A DNA stretch of 8,593 nt from Clostridia bacterium. GTDB taxonomy: Bacteria; Bacillota; Clostridia; Christensenellales; Aristaeellaceae. A program made the position numbers and the translations under genes. Position 1 is the first letter of the stretch. Each line of letters opens with the position of its first letter. The stretch covers positions 1 to 8,593 of the forward strand of contig JAKSPZ010000022.1 of NCBI GenBank assembly GCA_024404395.1. The letters are read 5' to 3'. Shown one piece after another: positions 1 through 7,064 of this stretch. A model generated the notes under the pieces. It was not told the origin of the DNA. It did no database searches and was given only the letters and a program-made list of their open reading frames with translations.

Positions 1-58
1 GAAGATGGCCGATGCCTTTGAGGAAAAGGGCATCAAGGTCGTCTGGAAGACCCACTGA
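1..58 (+). CDS. C-terminal end of an unidentified protein (partial)
   Basis: Only the last 18 codons are inside the window, read in the frame that begins at base 2 and ends with TGA at 56-58. The visible tail reads KMADAFEEKGIKVVWKTH. It is followed after 7 nt by a good terminator hairpin, which supports a genuine gene end rather than a chance frame. The piece is too short to assign to a family. The gene converges on the minus-strand operon and is therefore probably not part of it. Confidence 0.6.
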   Translation, partial: KMADAFEEKGIKVVWKTH

Positions 59-65
59 GGCAAAT

Positions 66-94
66 AAAAAGACCCTCCGTAAGGAGGGCCTTTT
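66..94. terminator. Bidirectional rho-independent terminator
   Basis: A 6-bp GC-rich stem (CCCTCC at 73-78 with GGAGGG at 83-88) closes a GTAA loop. It is flanked by an A-run at 66-70 on the left and a T-run at 91-94 on the right, so it has a U-tract in both directions. It lies 7 nt after the stop of the incoming plus-strand gene and just after the stop of the ROK regulator. It most likely ends both convergent transcripts, including the whole seven-gene minus-strand operon. Confidence 0.88.
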
Positions 95-98
95 CATT

Positions 99-1181
99 TT
101 AGATCTTGAAGTGCTGACCGAAGATGTAGGCGCTCATGCCGCGGATGCCCATCTCGTTGTTGGAGCCCGAGAAGACGATCTGCGTATGGCGGGAACGGTC
201 GTTGGTGACGCGGCAGCGGATGGCTTCTTCAAGGGCATCCCGCTCCCGTTCGTTCATGAAGTGCACCAGTTTGCCGCTGAGGATGACCATGCCGGGATCG
301 ATCAGGTTGATGGCGGCGCTGATGCCCAGGGAGATGTAGCGGGTGATGGCTTCATCCACCACGCCGCCGTTGTGCATCAGCCGATCCAGTATGACCGCTT
401 CCAGACAGCCCTTCTGACCGCAGGAGCAGATGACGTCGCTGTCCACCTTGATGTGTCCCAGTTCGCCGAACATGTAGTTGGTGCCGTGCTGACAGTCGCC
501 GCGGACTACGGAGGACGCGCCGAGACCCTCATTCTCAAGGAGGATCAGCAGCAGGTGCTTCACGTTTCGGGCGGCGCCGTATTCATACTCGCCCAAGGCG
601 ATCATGTTGCCCGTTCGCTCAAGGTAGACGTGATCACCGAAGGCATCGGCAAACAGGGCGCCGATGTCCACGTCGCGCCAGTTGAGCTCGGTGGAATAGT
701 GGATGGTGCAGCTGCGGCAGTCGATCAGACCGGGCATGCAGAAGCCGAGCCCGAGGAGCTTGTCGGGTTCCACAGGCATCTCTTCCGACAGCTGGCGGCT
801 GCCCTCGAGACTGATGCGGCGGAAGGCGGAGGGAATGCAATTGGCGGGGAAGGCGGGCCACACGCGCTTCAGGATGCTGCCGTTGAGGTTGACAAGGCAG
901 AGCTGGCGGGTGTTCCAGTCGAAGATGTACATCAGGCGCGCGGACTCGTTCAGAGCGAGATTCTTCTGCGCGCGACCCAGACTGTGCTGCACCTTGCCCG
1001 CTTCCACCAGCAGTTCTTCATCCAGCAGCTGGCGGATGACCTGCGTGACGGAAGCGCGGCTGATGTCCATGGCTTCCCAGATGTCCGTGCGGGACACGGT
1101 GCCGTGCTTCTTGATATAGTGCAGGATGACATTGCGATTGAGCAGCGCAGCATTCTCATGGGAGAGAAAGACGGTCTTCAT
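99..1181 (-). CDS. ROK-family transcriptional regulator (NagC/XylR-like)
   Basis: A 360-residue protein with an N-terminal winged helix-turn-helix (about residues 15-62, including SRTDIWEAMDISRASVTQVI) followed by a ROK sugar-kinase-like fold. The ROK zinc site is visible: GELGH (239-243, His243) and CSCGQKGCLEA (252-262, Cys252, Cys254, Cys259). The DIGGT-type phosphate motif is degenerate (FDWNT, 87-91). The position of the catalytic Asp in the usual NDAN motif is Thr190 (ERTGN). This suggests a sugar- or sugar-phosphate-responsive regulator without kinase activity. The stretch after the zinc motif is also short for the family. It is the last gene of the operon, 4 nt after the MFS stop, and its AAGGAGG (1191-1197) lies in the last MFS codons, so translation may be coupled. 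It probably controls its own operon and the divergent transketolase (inference). Family assignment is strong; the effector is unknown. Confidence 0.9.
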   Translation of the reverse strand: MKTVFLSHENAALLNRNVILHYIKKHGTVSRTDIWEAMDISRASVTQVIRQLLDEELLVEAGKVQHSLGRAQKNLALNESARLMYIFDWNTRQLCLVNLNGSILKRVWPAFPANCIPSAFRRISLEGSRQLSEEMPVEPDKLLGLGFCMPGLIDCRSCTIHYSTELNWRDVDIGALFADAFGDHVYLERTGNMIALGEYEYGAARNVKHLLLILLENEGLGASSVVRGDCQHGTNYMFGELGHIKVDSDVICSCGQKGCLEAVILDRLMHNGGVVDEAITRYISLGISAAINLIDPGMVILSGKLVHFMNERERDALEEAIRCRVTNDRSRHTQIVFSGSNNEMGIRGMSAYIFGQHFKI

Positions 1182-1185
1182 TTTT

Positions 1186-2382
1186 TCAGTCCTCCTTGAC
1201 GATCTTGCTGCGACTGGAGATAGCAGCCATCAGCGCGCCGATCAGCAGTACGCCGACCCATACGACGAATACGATGTTCCAGCCGTAGACGTCGCTCATC
1301 CAGCCGTTGACCACGCCGGCCAGCGCGGAACCGCAATAGATGAGGCAGTCGATCATGCCGGCGACCAGCGCCACACGGCGCACGGGCTCATACTCAAGCG
1401 GTGCTTGTGCGGTCAGCAGCGGCGCGCTGCCGTACATCACCGCACAGGCGATGCCCATCAGGAGCGGCAGGGCGAGGCCGTTCGATGCGCCGAAGAGACG
1501 CATCAGCAGCACCACGGCGGCACCCATGAGGAGAAATACCGTTTCGGTAATGCGGGCGCGGCCGTGCAGCTTCTTAAAGCAAGCCTGGCTGATCGCCCAG
1601 CCGAAGATGTTGAGGACGGGGATGATCAGGGAGACCATCTGAGAACCCTCACCGAGGCTGAGAGTCTGTACGATGACGGAAGGCGCCCAGGTGGTGATGC
1701 CGTCGCGGACATAGCCCAGAGCGATACAGCACAGCAGCAGCGCCCACAGTCCGGTACCGAAGAGCAGGGTGCGGATGGGCATAGCGGACTGCTGTCTCTT
1801 GGTGATCTCTGCTTTGTGGCTCTCGGGGGTGACCACCAGCACCTTGCTGGCGATCAGGGCGACGAGGAGCACTGCTGCGGGGATGATGAAGGAGAAACGC
1901 CAGCCGAAGAGGGCGACCATGGTACCGGAGACGAGCCACGCCATCAGATGTCCCGCGATGGGAACGGCAGACATGATGAAAGCGGCACGGGCACGGGCAG
2001 CGCCTTCAAATCGGTCGGCGACGGTCTTGACGATGGGCGTCCACAGCATGGACTGGGAGACGCCGTTGAGCATCCAGAGCGCCAGCAGGAGCCGATAATC
2101 GCTGACCAGACCGAAGAGCAGGTTGCAGATCGAGGTTCCCAGCAGACCGATGTGGAGGAAACGGTCGGGACGATGTTTGTCGGCCAGCGTGCCGACGATC
2201 AACTGACCTGCCGCATAGGTGACGGCAAAGACCGTCTGCAGCGTGCCCAGTGCGGTGTTGCTCAGCGACAGCGCCGCGCCGATGGCGGGCAGGGCCTGTG
2301 CCAGATTCAGTCTTCCGATGTAAGCAGAGGTGTAGGCGATGATACAGCCGATGAGAATACGTTTTTGTTGGGCAGTGAACAT
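1186..2382 (-). CDS. MFS transporter, organophosphate:phosphate antiporter (GlpT/UhpT) type
   Basis: A 398-residue integral membrane protein whose hydrophobic segments fit about 12 helices. It has an MFS loop motif after helix 2 (GTLADKHRPDR, 64-74) and a long hydrophilic central loop (about 185-205). Compared from memory with E. coli GlpT, YIGRLNLAQALP (21-32) matches the helix-1 segment carrying Arg45, placing Arg24 there. GYVRDGITTWAP (223-234) matches the helix-7 segment carrying Arg269, placing Arg226 there. These two arginines bind phosphate in GlpT. The NG..Q...W.P motif (106-116) and the end (MYGSAPLL to GW) also follow the OPA pattern. The GlpT helix-5 His165 position appears to be Pro here. 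It would exchange a phosphorylated compound for phosphate at the cytoplasmic membrane. The gene starts 13 nt after the PHP gene, with AGAGG before the ATG. OPA membership is likely; the substrate is unknown. Confidence 0.82.
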   Translation of the reverse strand: MFTAQQKRILIGCIIAYTSAYIGRLNLAQALPAIGAALSLSNTALGTLQTVFAVTYAAGQLIVGTLADKHRPDRFLHIGLLGTSICNLLFGLVSDYRLLLALWMLNGVSQSMLWTPIVKTVADRFEGAARARAAFIMSAVPIAGHLMAWLVSGTMVALFGWRFSFIIPAAVLLVALIASKVLVVTPESHKAEITKRQQSAMPIRTLLFGTGLWALLLCCIALGYVRDGITTWAPSVIVQTLSLGEGSQMVSLIIPVLNIFGWAISQACFKKLHGRARITETVFLLMGAAVVLLMRLFGASNGLALPLLMGIACAVMYGSAPLLTAQAPLEYEPVRRVALVAGMIDCLIYCGSALAGVVNGWMSDVYGWNIVFVVWVGVLLIGALMAAISSRSKIVKED

Positions 2383-2395
2383 GAAACAACCTCTG

Positions 2396-3349
2396 TCAGT
2401 CGAAATAGTAGGGCACCGTAGCGGCGAAACGGCCCATGGAATCCACCAATTGGATCATGATGAAGGGACCGTGCTTGAAATCCTTGAGGTCGAACTCAAA
2501 ATGGGTCAGGGTGTCCCACGGACGGATCTCCTTGCGATGATAATTCACATAGCAGGTCTTCAGGAAGCCCGCACGCACGGGAGAGCAGTCCACGATGACC
2601 TTGTCGTTCTCGATGTACGCGGAATGGATGACGGGACCGTTGGAGCAGTAGTAATGACCCGACAGATAGGCGTTCAGGATCTCGTCGTAGGTCAGATGAT
2701 CCGCGCGGAGCATGAGGAAGGCCTGACAGCCGTCCTTGGTGGGCATGGGTGCGCCGTTGTAGAACGCGCCGTGATGGGTGTCGTCGGTGGCAAGGGGCAG
2801 GACGCGCTTGCCGTCGCGGATGGTCTGCATATAGGCGTAGAGTTCACCCATGCCTTCAAAACCCTCGACGCAGGTGCTGTTGAACAGCTCCATGCCGACA
2901 ACGCCTTCCACGGCAGCGATGTCAGATGCGGGCATGTTGGACCATGCGGCGTGGTTCAGGTTGACGACGAAGCCGCCCTCGTTGAGACGGCGGATGGCGT
3001 CGTTGATGCCGTTGAGCTCATACAGACCTTTGCCTTCTATGGGCGTGACGTGCTTGGGGTCGCGGGCGATGGCATTGATGTGGCAGGTCTTGTAGACCAG
3101 ATTGGTGGCGGGATCGCGGAGGTCGTAGTTGAGCTCATAGCCGCTCAGCGCCAGGAAATCGTCCTCGGAGAGGTAGGAGCTGTCGGAATAGTTCCAGTGA
3201 TCCGTGTAGACAACGACGCTGTAGCCGTTGGCTTTGTACATCTCGCGAACCTGCTCGGGGGTAAAGTAGCCGTCGGAGCGGGTGGTATGGGTGTGGAAAT
3301 TGCCTTTGTATTCATGTGCCGTTTCGGGCAGCAGATAGATTCTGGACAT
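2396..3349 (-). CDS. PHP-domain metallohydrolase with C-terminal beta domain (TrpH/CehA-like)
   Basis: A 317-residue protein from the ATG at 3349. An upstream in-frame GTG at 3358 is rejected because it falls inside the ribosome binding site. PHP metal ligands are recognisable in order: HTHTTRSDG (His19, His21, Asp26), TDHW (Asp50, His51), SGYE (Glu72), CHINA (His90), NLNHA (His133) and ATDDTHHG (187-194, Asp190, His192). Residues from about 200 form a separate region containing SNGPVIHSAYIEND, typical of the C-terminal beta domain in CehA/McbA-like members. The family hydrolyses phosphomonoesters, cyclic phosphates or other esters at a two- or three-metal centre. No signal peptide is seen, so it is cytoplasmic. 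It lies 10 nt after the other PHP gene and 13 nt before the transporter. It differs strongly from its PHP neighbour, so they are not a recent duplication. The substrate is unknown. Confidence 0.86.
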   Translation of the reverse strand: MSRIYLLPETAHEYKGNFHTHTTRSDGYFTPEQVREMYKANGYSVVVYTDHWNYSDSSYLSEDDFLALSGYELNYDLRDPATNLVYKTCHINAIARDPKHVTPIEGKGLYELNGINDAIRRLNEGGFVVNLNHAAWSNMPASDIAAVEGVVGMELFNSTCVEGFEGMGELYAYMQTIRDGKRVLPLATDDTHHGAFYNGAPMPTKDGCQAFLMLRADHLTYDEILNAYLSGHYYCSNGPVIHSAYIENDKVIVDCSPVRAGFLKTCYVNYHRKEIRPWDTLTHFEFDLKDFKHGPFIMIQLVDSMGRFAATVPYYFD

Positions 3350-3353
3350 GACA

Positions 3354-3361
3354 ATCACCTC
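3354..3361 (-). promoter_or_regulatory. Ribosome binding site deciding the start of the second PHP gene
   Basis: The minus strand reads GAGGTGAT, an extended Shine-Dalgarno match, ending 4 nt before the ATG at 3349-3347. It overlaps the TGA stop of the preceding PHP gene (3362-3360). It also overlaps the alternative GTG start (3358), which makes that start unlikely. Stop codon and ribosome binding site overlap, so translation of the two PHP genes is probably coupled. Confidence 0.8.
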
Positions 3362-4178
3362 AATGCGTGGAAGGAATGTACAGGTCGTCGTCGGTCAGAC
3401 CGATGCGCTCGGCGGTCTCGAGGCAGAAGCCCAGCTCGCCGACGGCTTCGACGGAGTGGCAGTCGCAGCCGAAGGTGCACTTCAGGCCTGCGTTCTTGGC
3501 GGCGATCAGCCTGCGATCCTGAGGTGCGAGCCACAGGCTGGAGATCTCCATGGCCACGTTGTACTTCTTGCACAGGGCGATGACGGCGTTTTCCCAGTCG
3601 ATGATGGTCTTGGAATCGTAGGGAAGGGCGTCATAGAAGGGATTGACGCAGCAGTGACCGATGATCTCGCCGCGGAAATTGCTGAAATAGTGTACCATCT
3701 GCTTATAAGCCTGATTCAGATAGTACTCGGAGCAGGACTCATCGTAGCCTTCCCAGTTGTCGCGGAACTTGCCGCGCATGCCGAAGTAGCGGCCGAGGAC
3801 GACGGGCGCATAGGCGGGATAGGGGATCTCGGGGGAGGGGCTGATGAGCTGGGGCATGACGCGCTTTTCGAAGGGCAGGTCGTCGGGGAAGACGGCGTGC
3901 ACGGAGGCGATGAGATAGTCGAAACGCGCCGCCTGTTTATCAGTCAGGGGCAGCAGCTCGCCGATGTTGGTCTCGCCGCCCACGGGGATGCCCAGGGTCT
4001 CAACGTGATCCAGATACTTTTCGATCTTTTCGATGGTCTCGTTGCCACTGCAGAACAGATGGTCGGAGACGCCCGTGTGATAACCGTTCTTTTTCGCCTT
4101 TTCGATCATGTACTCGGGCGAGGTCTTACCGTCGGAAAAAGTGGTATGGGTATGCAGGTCGTAGATTTTGGTGATCAT
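3360..4178 (-). CDS. PHP-domain phosphoesterase (histidinol-phosphatase HisJ/HisK-like)
   Basis: A 272-residue protein when started at the ATG at 4178, which has AGAGGAC at 4184-4190. An upstream ATG at 4220 would add 14 residues from a hairpin region and has no good site. The PHP metal-ligand set is complete: DLHTHTTFSDG (His9, His11, Asp16), SDH (Asp39, His40), GGE (Glu69), ASVH (His94), IGH (His175), MEISS (Glu211) and GCDCHS (Asp239, His241). Length and motif order fit the HisJ/HisK histidinol-phosphatase group. No histidine biosynthesis gene is nearby, so a different phosphomonoester, such as an imported sugar phosphate, is more likely (inference). Cysteines occur where relatives often have other residues (GHCC, GCDC). 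The protein is cytoplasmic, with no signal peptide. It follows the permease after a 64-nt gap and precedes the second PHP gene by 10 nt. Confidence 0.86.
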   Translation of the reverse strand: MITKIYDLHTHTTFSDGKTSPEYMIEKAKKNGYHTGVSDHLFCSGNETIEKIEKYLDHVETLGIPVGGETNIGELLPLTDKQAARFDYLIASVHAVFPDDLPFEKRVMPQLISPSPEIPYPAYAPVVLGRYFGMRGKFRDNWEGYDESCSEYYLNQAYKQMVHYFSNFRGEIIGHCCVNPFYDALPYDSKTIIDWENAVIALCKKYNVAMEISSLWLAPQDRRLIAAKNAGLKCTFGCDCHSVEAVGELGFCLETAERIGLTDDDLYIPSTH

Positions 4179-4202
4179 AAAAAGTCCTCTTTTCACGCTT
4201 AT

Positions 4203-4229
4203 GCCGACCCCATGAGACATGGGGCCGGC
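4203..4229 (-). repeat. Intercistronic hairpin between permease and first PHP gene
   Basis: An inverted repeat pairs GCCG-A-CCCCAT (4203-4213) with ATGGGG-C-CGGC (4219-4229) around a 5-nt loop. That is 10 bp with one mismatch and is very GC-rich. It lies in the 64-nt gap after the permease stop. On the minus strand it is followed by ATAAGCGTG, not a U-run, so a full intrinsic terminator is unlikely. An mRNA-processing or stabilising element, or a weak attenuator that sets different levels for transporter and enzymes, fits better. Confidence 0.6.
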
Positions 4230-4242
4230 GAATGTGGTTTAT

Positions 4243-5898
4243 TTAGATGATGCCGCCGCTCTTGCGGGTCATGCGGGAGACCACGGTGAGGGCGATGACG
4301 ATGGCTACGGTCATGATGGTACCCATGGCGGCAGCCTGTCCGTAGTCGTTCTGAGAAACGAAGGTGTAGATGGCGACGGGCATGGTGACGGTCTTCGGCG
4401 CGTACAGCAGCAGGGAGGAGGAGATCTCGTTGATGGAGGAGATCCAGCTCAGAACTGCGCCGGCGGCGATGCCGGGAACCATCAGGCGCGCGGTGATGAC
4501 GAAGAAGGTCTTCAGCGCGGGCACGCCCAGAGAGATGGATGCTTCATCGAGGGAGGGATCCAGACTCTCCAGAACACCGACGGAGGAACGAATGGTATTG
4601 GGCAGTCGTCTTACGACCAGTGCAAGCACCATGACGATGGCGGTACCGCAGATAACGATGGGCGGCTTGTTGAAGGCCATGATGTAGCAGATACCGAAGA
4701 CGGCGCCGGGGATGACCATGGGCAGCATCGCCATGGTATCGACCAGCGTACCGCCCTGCTTACGGCGACGGACACTGACGTAGGACGTGAACGTACCGAT
4801 GAGGATAACGAACACGATGGCGATGGTGGAATAGGTGAAGGTGTGGAGGATCGCCTTGCCGCAGCTCTTGAAGGCGATCTGGTAGTTGCTGAAGGAGAAC
4901 TGGTCGGAGAACATGGGACCGTTCATCTTCAGGAAGGAGGTCACGATGACGGTGAGCTGGGGCAGCAGTGCGATGAAGACCCAGATGACAACGGGCAGGG
5001 TGACCAGGAAGCGCTTCCAGCCGTGGAGCTCGATGACTTTCGGCGGGCGGAGGTTGGACATTCTGTAGTTCTTCCGCGCGATATAGGCTTTCTGGACCAG
5101 CAGCAAGCCGATGGAGAGGAAGACGCTGATGGCTGATATCGTACCTGCCATCGCTTTGTTGCCGCCCATATCGCCGAGGTAGGCATTGTAGACCATGACG
5201 GGCATCGTCTTGTAGCCTTCACCGATGAGCAGGGGGGTACCGAAGTCCGCCAGGGAGCGCATGAACACGATGATCATGACCGAGGTGATGGTGGGGATGA
5301 CCACGGGCAGGGTCACGGTGAACAGACGCATGAACTTGCTGGCGCCAAGGTTCTCGGAAGCCTCTTCCAGAGAGGAGTCGATGCCCTTGAAGGCAGCGGA
5401 GACATAGCGGAATACGTAGCAGGACAGGTGCAGGGAGAAGACCAGGATGATACCGGTCTTACCGTAGATGGGCGGCATTTTGATGCCGATGGGTTTCAGC
5501 AGATTGGTGATGAAGCCGCCGCGGCCCAGCAGGATGATCCAGGAATAGGCGCCGATGAAGGGCGGGGACATCAGACCGACGAGGAAGAGCACTTTGAGAA
5601 CGTTCTTTCCCCATACATTGTAGCGGGTGACGATGTAGGCAAGGAACACGCCGATGCCGGTAGAGACCAGGGTGGAGACGACGCCGATCCACAGGGAGTG
5701 CTGCAATGCCTGATAATAGTATTTCTTGGTGAAGAAGGTCTTGTAGCTTTCAAGGCTGAAGGCGCCTTCCGCGTCCTTGAAGCTGTTCAGGAACAGCTGG
5801 GCGACGGGCAGGATCAGTGCCACAACGAAGAATACGATGAGGCACAGCGTCACGATCGTCCAGAAGTTCAAGTACCGATGGCGAAGCTTTCTCAGCAT
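4243..5898 (-). CDS. Fused two-domain ABC transporter permease (FbpB/ThiP/AfuB type)
   Basis: A 551-residue membrane protein made of two binding-protein-dependent permease domains joined in one chain: about 15-275 and about 295-545, each with roughly six hydrophobic segments. Each half has the EAA loop that contacts the ATPase: EEASENLGASKFMRLFTVTL (178-197) and DEASISLGVPALKTFFVITA (451-470). Fused permeases of this length are typical of the Fe(III), thiamine, 2-aminoethylphosphonate and sugar-phosphate (AfuB) importers. It forms the channel for the binding protein and ATPase encoded just upstream. Its start overlaps the end of the ATPase gene by 7 nt (5892-5898), and GGGGAGG lies inside that gene, indicating coupled translation and matched subunit levels. 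The family is certain; the substrate is not. Confidence 0.94.
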   Translation of the reverse strand: MLRKLRHRYLNFWTIVTLCLIVFFVVALILPVAQLFLNSFKDAEGAFSLESYKTFFTKKYYYQALQHSLWIGVVSTLVSTGIGVFLAYIVTRYNVWGKNVLKVLFLVGLMSPPFIGAYSWIILLGRGGFITNLLKPIGIKMPPIYGKTGIILVFSLHLSCYVFRYVSAAFKGIDSSLEEASENLGASKFMRLFTVTLPVVIPTITSVMIIVFMRSLADFGTPLLIGEGYKTMPVMVYNAYLGDMGGNKAMAGTISAISVFLSIGLLLVQKAYIARKNYRMSNLRPPKVIELHGWKRFLVTLPVVIWVFIALLPQLTVIVTSFLKMNGPMFSDQFSFSNYQIAFKSCGKAILHTFTYSTIAIVFVILIGTFTSYVSVRRRKQGGTLVDTMAMLPMVIPGAVFGICYIMAFNKPPIVICGTAIVMVLALVVRRLPNTIRSSVGVLESLDPSLDEASISLGVPALKTFFVITARLMVPGIAAGAVLSWISSINEISSSLLLYAPKTVTMPVAIYTFVSQNDYGQAAAMGTIMTVAIVIALTVVSRMTRKSGGII

Positions 5899-6965
5899 GA
5901 GATGACCTCCCCGGTTTCCTTATAGACGGAGACGTACTCCGGCACAAAGCTCAGGTGGACGTGGGTGCCGACTTCACGGAGCGCGCCCATGTTGCCGTAT
6001 TCGTTTACGAAGATCATCTGACCGTCGGCCAGCTCCAGCTCATAGAGGACGAAGTCGCCCAGGAAGGTGGAGTGACGGATGACGGCGGGGATGCCGCTCT
6101 CGTCGAACTTCAGGTATTCGGGACGGATGGCGACGGTGACGGCGCCCTTGTAGCTCTCTCTCAGCGGGACGCCGACGGTGATGCCTGCGTTCAGCTTCAG
6201 GGTGCCGGTGTTGCCCGCGGTGATCTCATCGATGGTGCCTTCGAACTGGTTGCTGTTGCCGATGAAGTTGGCGACGAACAGATTCTCGGGCTTGCGGTAG
6301 ATCTCGTCGGGACGACCGACCTGCATGACGTGACCGTTCTTCATGACGGCGATGCGGTCGGAGATGGCGAGAGCTTCTTCCTGATCGTGGGTAACGTAGA
6401 TGGTGGTGATGCCGAGGGCGGTCTGCAGCTTGCGGATCATGTCGCGCATCTGCACGCGCAGCTTGGCGTCAAGGTTGGACAGCGGTTCGTCCATCAGAAG
6501 GATGCTGGGTTCGATGACGAAGGCGCGGGCGAGGGCAACGCGCTGCTGCTGACCGCCGGACAGTGCGTTGGGCATGCGATCCATCAGGTCGAGGATCTGG
6601 ACCTGCTCCAGTGCCTGCTTGACCTTGGGGGAGCGATCGGCCTTGCGGATGCCGCGGGCCTTCAGACCGTAACCGACGTTTTCGCCGACGGTCATGTGGG
6701 GGAATACGGCGTAGTTCTGGAAAACCATGCCGATATCGCGCTTGTTTGCGGGGATCTCATTGATACGTTTGCCGTCGAAGCTGATCTCACCGTCTTCGAT
6801 GGTATTGAAGCCCGCAATCATGCGCAGAAGGGTGGTCTTGCCGCAGCCGGAAGGACCGAGGAGCGTGAAGAATTCGCCTTTCCGGATATCCAGAGAAACG
6901 TTATCAACAGCTCGGAAATCACCATACAATTTTACGACATTTTTAATGGAAACGCTTTGACTCAT
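5892..6965 (-). CDS. ABC transporter ATP-binding protein (FbpC/AfuC/PotA type)
   Basis: A 357-residue nucleotide-binding subunit with all expected motifs: Walker A GPSGCGKTT (37-45), Q-loop at Gln83 (VFQNYAVFPH), signature LSGGQQQR (135-142), Walker B ILLMDEP (155-161), D-loop SNLD (163-166) and switch His193 (VTHDQEEA). Residues from about 240 to 346 form a TOBE-like C-terminal domain, as in MalK, PotA and FbpC. It hydrolyses ATP to drive import through the fused permease. The ATG at 6965 is preceded by GGGAGGAA. The gene follows the binding protein after 99 nt containing a strong hairpin and overlaps the permease by 7 nt. Nothing in the ATPase fixes the substrate. Confidence 0.95.
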   Translation of the reverse strand: MSQSVSIKNVVKLYGDFRAVDNVSLDIRKGEFFTLLGPSGCGKTTLLRMIAGFNTIEDGEISFDGKRINEIPANKRDIGMVFQNYAVFPHMTVGENVGYGLKARGIRKADRSPKVKQALEQVQILDLMDRMPNALSGGQQQRVALARAFVIEPSILLMDEPLSNLDAKLRVQMRDMIRKLQTALGITTIYVTHDQEEALAISDRIAVMKNGHVMQVGRPDEIYRKPENLFVANFIGNSNQFEGTIDEITAGNTGTLKLNAGITVGVPLRESYKGAVTVAIRPEYLKFDESGIPAVIRHSTFLGDFVLYELELADGQMIFVNEYGNMGALREVGTHVHLSFVPEYVSVYKETGEVISC

Positions 6966-6999
6966 GGGTACATTCCTCCCGATTGACGGATTTCATAAG

Positions 7000-7033
7000 A
7001 GGCGGCGTCTGTCTATACAGACAGGCGCCGCCT
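7000..7033 (-). repeat. Strong hairpin between binding-protein and ATPase genes
   Basis: AGGCGGCG-T-CTGTCT (7000-7014) pairs with AGACAG-G-CGCCGCCT (7019-7033) around a 4-nt loop: 14 bp plus one mismatch. It lies about 30 nt after the binding-protein stop. On the minus strand it is followed by CTTATGAAAT, without a U-run, so it is at best a leaky terminator. In ABC operons such intercistronic hairpins commonly protect the upstream mRNA from 3' decay or cut readthrough. That lets the binding protein be made in excess of the membrane complex. Confidence 0.75.
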
Positions 7034-7064
7034 GCATTAGTGCATCTGATTAGTTGGCTTCAGA

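Noticed and set aside
12..3583. Long plus-strand open frames opposite the ROK, MFS and PHP genes (12-1199, 1126-2421, 2339-3583) and similar ones opposite the ABC genes
   Set aside because: They lie exactly antisense to genes with clear family motifs, overlap one another, are rich in Gly, Asp and His without domain features, and lack good ribosome binding sites. They result from the GC-rich codon use of the real genes.
4179..4220. Upstream ATG (4220) for the first PHP gene
   Set aside because: It sits in the intercistronic hairpin without a ribosome binding site. The ATG at 4178 has AGAGGAC in place and begins directly before the PHP domain.
4403..4445. Repeated GGAGGAGATC-like sequence
   Set aside because: It lies inside the permease coding frame (SSINEISSS region) and is explained by the codons; no further copies form a real repeat array.
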